DNA from: JAXMDT01 sp046348685
GTDB taxonomy: Bacteria > Pseudomonadota > Alphaproteobacteria > Rickettsiales > UBA998
Direction of reading: 5' to 3'
DNA: 64,000 bases
NCBI GenBank assembly: GCA_046348685.1
Contig: JAXMDT010000010.1
Coordinates: forward strand, 16,168 to 80,167
Below the pieces are notes generated by a model that was not told the DNA's origin, made no database searches, and saw only the letters and a list, made by a program, of their open reading frames with translations. Below are positions 61,635 to 64,000 of the stretch, piece after piece. Numbering within the stretch: the stretch's first letter is position 1; each line of letters starts with the position of its first letter. The position numbers and the translations under genes are program-made.

Positions 61635-61895
61635 CTAGAGCGCTTTGATACGCGCAGATAACCGGCTTACCTTTCGGGAAGCGGTACCTTGCTTGAGCAC
61701 GCCTTTAGTCACGCCACGCATGATTTCAGGTTCAGCCTGCTCGAACATCTTCTTTGCCAGGTTTTTATCACCAGCTTTTACGGCATCTTCCACTTTACGG
61801 ATAAATGTGCGGATACGGCTAGTGCGGGCGCGGTTTTCTTCCGTACGGCGCGCCGTCTGGCGGATGCGTTTCTCAGCGGACTTATGATTCGCCAT
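61635..61895 (-). CDS. rpsT: 30S ribosomal protein S20
   Basis: 86 residues, Lys/Arg/Ala-rich and all helical. Conserved start MANHKSAEKRIRQTARRTEE, middle KKMFEQAEPEIMRGVTKGVL, and end SRKVSRLSARIKAL. Binds 16S rRNA. Located beside dnaA, as in many alphaproteobacteria. Confidence 0.97.
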   Translation of the reverse strand: MANHKSAEKRIRQTARRTEENRARTSRIRTFIRKVEDAVKAGDKNLAKKMFEQAEPEIMRGVTKGVLKQGTASRKVSRLSARIKAL

Positions 61896-62145
61896 GGTTA
61901 TAATCTTTCAAACGTTAAGTTAAGTGTGACAGGCCCGCATTTGCTAAGCGTGCTTGCCGTGTGGAGGCGTAAACTAGCCACCGGTTTTTCCTCCGTCAAG
62001 CGCTTTAATCACAAATCTCGCATGTGCACAATATTTCTAATATCCTGCATCAAAAGGCTAATTTTACCCACATTTTTGACTTCCAAAGTAAGTCGCTGAC
62101 CAATAATAGAAATCCAAAAAACTTATCCACATGCGCATGGGATAA
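61896..62145. other. Intergenic region with DnaA boxes, possible oriC part
   Basis: 250 bases between rpsT and mutM. A perfect DnaA box TTATCCACA at 62123-62131, a one-mismatch box TTACCCACA at 62064-62072, and a two-mismatch TTAATCACA at 62005-62013 all lie on the same strand. An inverted TTATCC core lies at 62140-62145. The right half is AT-rich. The dnaA-dnaN-recF-gyrB genes read away on one side and ubiE-ubiB away on the other, as expected near an origin. It must also hold the rpsT promoter. No decisive unwinding element was identified. Confidence 0.45.
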
Positions 62146-62979
62146 CTATTTTTTAGGCCGCTTCTGGCAATGCTTGCAGAAAAATGTCGAACGGCCTACC
62201 TGTGTTATCTTGCTGATCGGCGTTTCGCAGACGGTGCACGGCTTACCTTCACGGCCATACACAAGAAAATAATGCTGAAAATAGCCTGTATCACCAGAGG
62301 CCTGCGCATAGTTTCGCAACGTGGAACCGCCGGATTTAATAGCATCTTTTAACACGGCCTGAACCGCATAAATTATGTCTTTAGCACGGGCTGCCACGTG
62401 TTTGGCCGGGACCGAGGGGTGGACTTTGGCTCGAAATAAAGCTTCGCTGGCATAGATATTACCTACACCGACTACCAGTTCCTGATTCATCAACGCGGTT
62501 TTAATTGGCCCGGAGCGGGTTTTCAGCGCTTCCTCAAGATAATCCGGTGAAAATGCTTTTTCCAATGGCTCCGGCCCCAGATGCTTTAATAAGGGATGCT
62601 TATCAATATCCCTTGTCTTCAATGGGAGTAGTAATCCAAACCGCCGCGGGTCGTTAAAAACGGCTTCTTTATCTCCTTTCAGCGAAAGAATGATGTGATC
62701 ATGGGTTTGGGGCTTGTACTCACCTTTCTTGCGTACGACCCAGCTGCCAGACATTCCCAGATGCGATAATAGTGTAACGCCGCCCTCCATCTCCAAAAGC
62801 AGGTATTTAGCCCGCCTTTTAACACCGATAAATTTCCTGCCTTTTATCTGTTCAACCAGATTTTCCGGTATGGGATGGCGCAAATCGTGACGATTCACAG
62901 TAATTTTCTCAACCGTAAGCCCCGGCAGGACGGTTTCCAGTCCCCGTTTAACGGTTTCCACTTCCGGCAGTTCAGGCAT
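62146..62979 (-). CDS. mutM: Formamidopyrimidine-DNA glycosylase
   Basis: Removes 8-oxoguanine and FaPy lesions. 277 residues. The N-terminal MPELPEVETVKRGLE supplies the catalytic Pro after Met removal and Glu. VVGVGNIYASEALFRAKVHP is the H2TH region, and the C-terminal zinc finger is CTVCETPISKITQVGRSTFF followed by CKHC. All key residues are intact. Divergent from ubiE across a 39-base gap. Confidence 0.96.
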   Translation of the reverse strand: MPELPEVETVKRGLETVLPGLTVEKITVNRHDLRHPIPENLVEQIKGRKFIGVKRRAKYLLLEMEGGVTLLSHLGMSGSWVVRKKGEYKPQTHDHIILSLKGDKEAVFNDPRRFGLLLPLKTRDIDKHPLLKHLGPEPLEKAFSPDYLEEALKTRSGPIKTALMNQELVVGVGNIYASEALFRAKVHPSVPAKHVAARAKDIIYAVQAVLKDAIKSGGSTLRNYAQASGDTGYFQHYFLVYGREGKPCTVCETPISKITQVGRSTFFCKHCQKRPKK

Positions 62980-63018
62980 AGCTTGCTTAAATTCCTTGAA
63001 AACGATAAGCAGTCATGC

Positions 63019-63762
63019 ATGGAAAACACTCAGAAAACAACCCATTTCGGCTATCGCGATGTACCCGAAGAAGAAAAATCCGGACTTGTAAAAGAAGTCT
63101 TTTCCTCTGTTGCCTCCCGCTACGATGTCATGAATGACCTGATGAGCGGCGGCCTGCATCACGTCTGGAAAGACCGGCTGATCGATACATTGCGCCCTTC
63201 CCCATCCATGCATCTGTTAGATGTTGCCGGCGGCACGGGCGATATTGCCTTTCGTTTCTTGAAACGCGGCGGCGGCCAGGTCACTATTTCCGATATAAAT
63301 ACCGAAATGCTGGAAGAAGGTAAAAGACGAGCGATCGATTTACAACGTACAAATATTACCTGGCAGCTGGCCGATGCAGAGAAGCTACCCTTTTCAGATA
63401 ATCAGTTCGATGCCTATACGATCAGCTTCGGCATCCGCAATGTAACTCACATAGATAAAGTACTCAGCGAAGCTTACCGGGTTTTGAAGCCGGGCGGACA
63501 TTTTCTATGCCTTGAGTTTTCGCACCCAGAAAATGCAGGTATCAAGAAGCTTTATGATGCGTATTCATTCAAAGTGATACCGGGCATTGGCAAAGCAGTG
63601 ACAGGCAATCGCGATGCCTATCAGTATTTGGTGGAATCCATTCGCAAGTTCCCAACGGCGCCGGATTTTGAAACCATGATCGGGACGGCAGGTTTTGCAC
63701 GAACGACCTATACGCCGATGACATTTGGCGTCGTCGCGCTGCATTCGGGTTGGAAAATATGA
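63019..63762 (+). CDS. ubiE: Ubiquinone/menaquinone C-methyltransferase UbiE
   Basis: SAM-dependent methyltransferase of quinone synthesis, 247 residues from the ATG at 63019. Conserved SRYDVMNDLMSGGLHHVWKD, SAM motif I LLDVAGGTGDIAFRFL, motif ISFGIRNVTHIDKVLSEAYR, and PGGHFLCLEFSHPENAGIKK. A longer in-frame start at 62875 lies inside divergent mutM and is rejected. Overlaps ubiB by 4 bases (ATGA), forming the standard ubiE-ubiB operon. Confidence 0.96.
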   Translation: MENTQKTTHFGYRDVPEEEKSGLVKEVFSSVASRYDVMNDLMSGGLHHVWKDRLIDTLRPSPSMHLLDVAGGTGDIAFRFLKRGGGQVTISDINTEMLEEGKRRAIDLQRTNITWQLADAEKLPFSDNQFDAYTISFGIRNVTHIDKVLSEAYRVLKPGGHFLCLEFSHPENAGIKKLYDAYSFKVIPGIGKAVTGNRDAYQYLVESIRKFPTAPDFETMIGTAGFARTTYTPMTFGVVALHSGWKI

Positions 63763-64000
63763 TCCGCCGCAATTTAAGACACGCATTTCGTCTAGCTCGG
63801 ATTTTATGGGTACTGTCACGGCATGACGCATTTGCTGCGCTGATTCCCCGCGCACAACAGCCGTTAATGCTCCGCCTGATCTCTGCTGTTCCAAAGAAAG
63901 ACCGCCATCTTACGCGTGGGGAACGCCTTGCAAAAGCATTGGTAGAGTTGGGCCCTTCCTTCATCAAACTTGGGCAGTCGCTTTCCACTCGCTCTGACCT
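63759..64000 (+). CDS. ubiB: Ubiquinone biosynthesis kinase-like protein UbiB, N-terminal part
   Basis: First 80 residues, cut by the window end. ATG at 63759 overlaps the ubiE stop. The segment RGERLAKALVELGPSFIKLG followed by QSLSTRSDL is the conserved KxGQ signature region of the ABC1/UbiB/Aarf atypical kinases. Needed for ubiquinone synthesis, probably for lipid precursor handling. Confidence 0.93.
   Translation, partial: MIRRNLRHAFRLARILWVLSRHDAFAALIPRAQQPLMLRLISAVPKKDRHLTRGERLAKALVELGPSFIKLGQSLSTRSD

Overview
The window is 64 kb of an alphaproteobacterial chromosome. Evidence for this includes the lptC-lptA-lptB-rpoN block, a short ProS, a YbaB-RecR-DnaX cluster, a metZ-type sulfhydrylase, phasin, UbiE/UbiB beside the dnaA region, and three candidate CtrA-type boxes (TTAA-N7-TTAAC). 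ValS and IleS are both of the divergent archaeal/eukaryote-like types known from Rickettsiales and some related alphaproteobacteria. A palindromic repeat sits in frame inside valS, as rickettsial palindromic elements do. The organism makes LPS and is probably motile and chemotactic (two MCPs, CheY/CheX, a FlgC-like protein). I cannot name the order with confidence; a Rickettsiales/Holosporales-like or Micavibrio-like lineage is an inference.

Layout. 1-4.9 kb (minus strand): envelope genes (aspartic protease, RNase D, kdsD, lptC, lptA, lptB) and the start of rpoN, which has its own sigma-54-type promoter. 4.9-10.3 kb: tRNA-Leu, a CheY/CheX pair, a PL6-like polysaccharide lyase, and an aldehyde dehydrogenase/FAH-family operon. 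10.4-20.0 kb: proS-lolC-lolD, dnaE and a convergent addB. 20.1-25.0 kb: an accessory-looking stretch with a RepA-like ATPase and three unrecognised proteins, one with LysM and peptidoglycan-binding-like segments. 25.2-30.3 kb: a GGDEF protein with a sigma-54-like promoter, then gpsA and ileS. 30.4-37.3 kb: a PAS-like protein, an RTX protein, metC, a small lipoprotein, phasin, metZ, queE-queC and a FlgC-like protein. 37.3-42.8 kb: SRP RNA, dnaX-ybaB-recR, a DNA glycosylase and lepA. 42.9-52.6 kb: an MCP, a tandem set of three prepilin-like proteins, and valS. 52.6-64 kb: a second MCP, then the replication-origin type cluster gyrB-recF-dnaN-dnaA, rhodanese, rpsT, mutM, ubiE and ubiB.

The most unusual locus is 45.9-49.9 kb. 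Three paralogous proteins share a class-III prepilin leader and the same pseudopilin-like core. One stops there, one continues into a seven-bladed RCC1 propeller with a cysteine pair per blade, and one continues into a DUF1554/collectin-like domain. They look like interchangeable tip or adhesin modules on a pseudopilus, apparently transcribed from a CtrA-type promoter.

Two essential replication genes, dnaA and dnaX, are each interrupted by two small indels, partly in homopolymers. Sequence error, decay and recoding cannot be separated from this window alone. No insertion sequence, CRISPR array, rRNA or prophage was seen.
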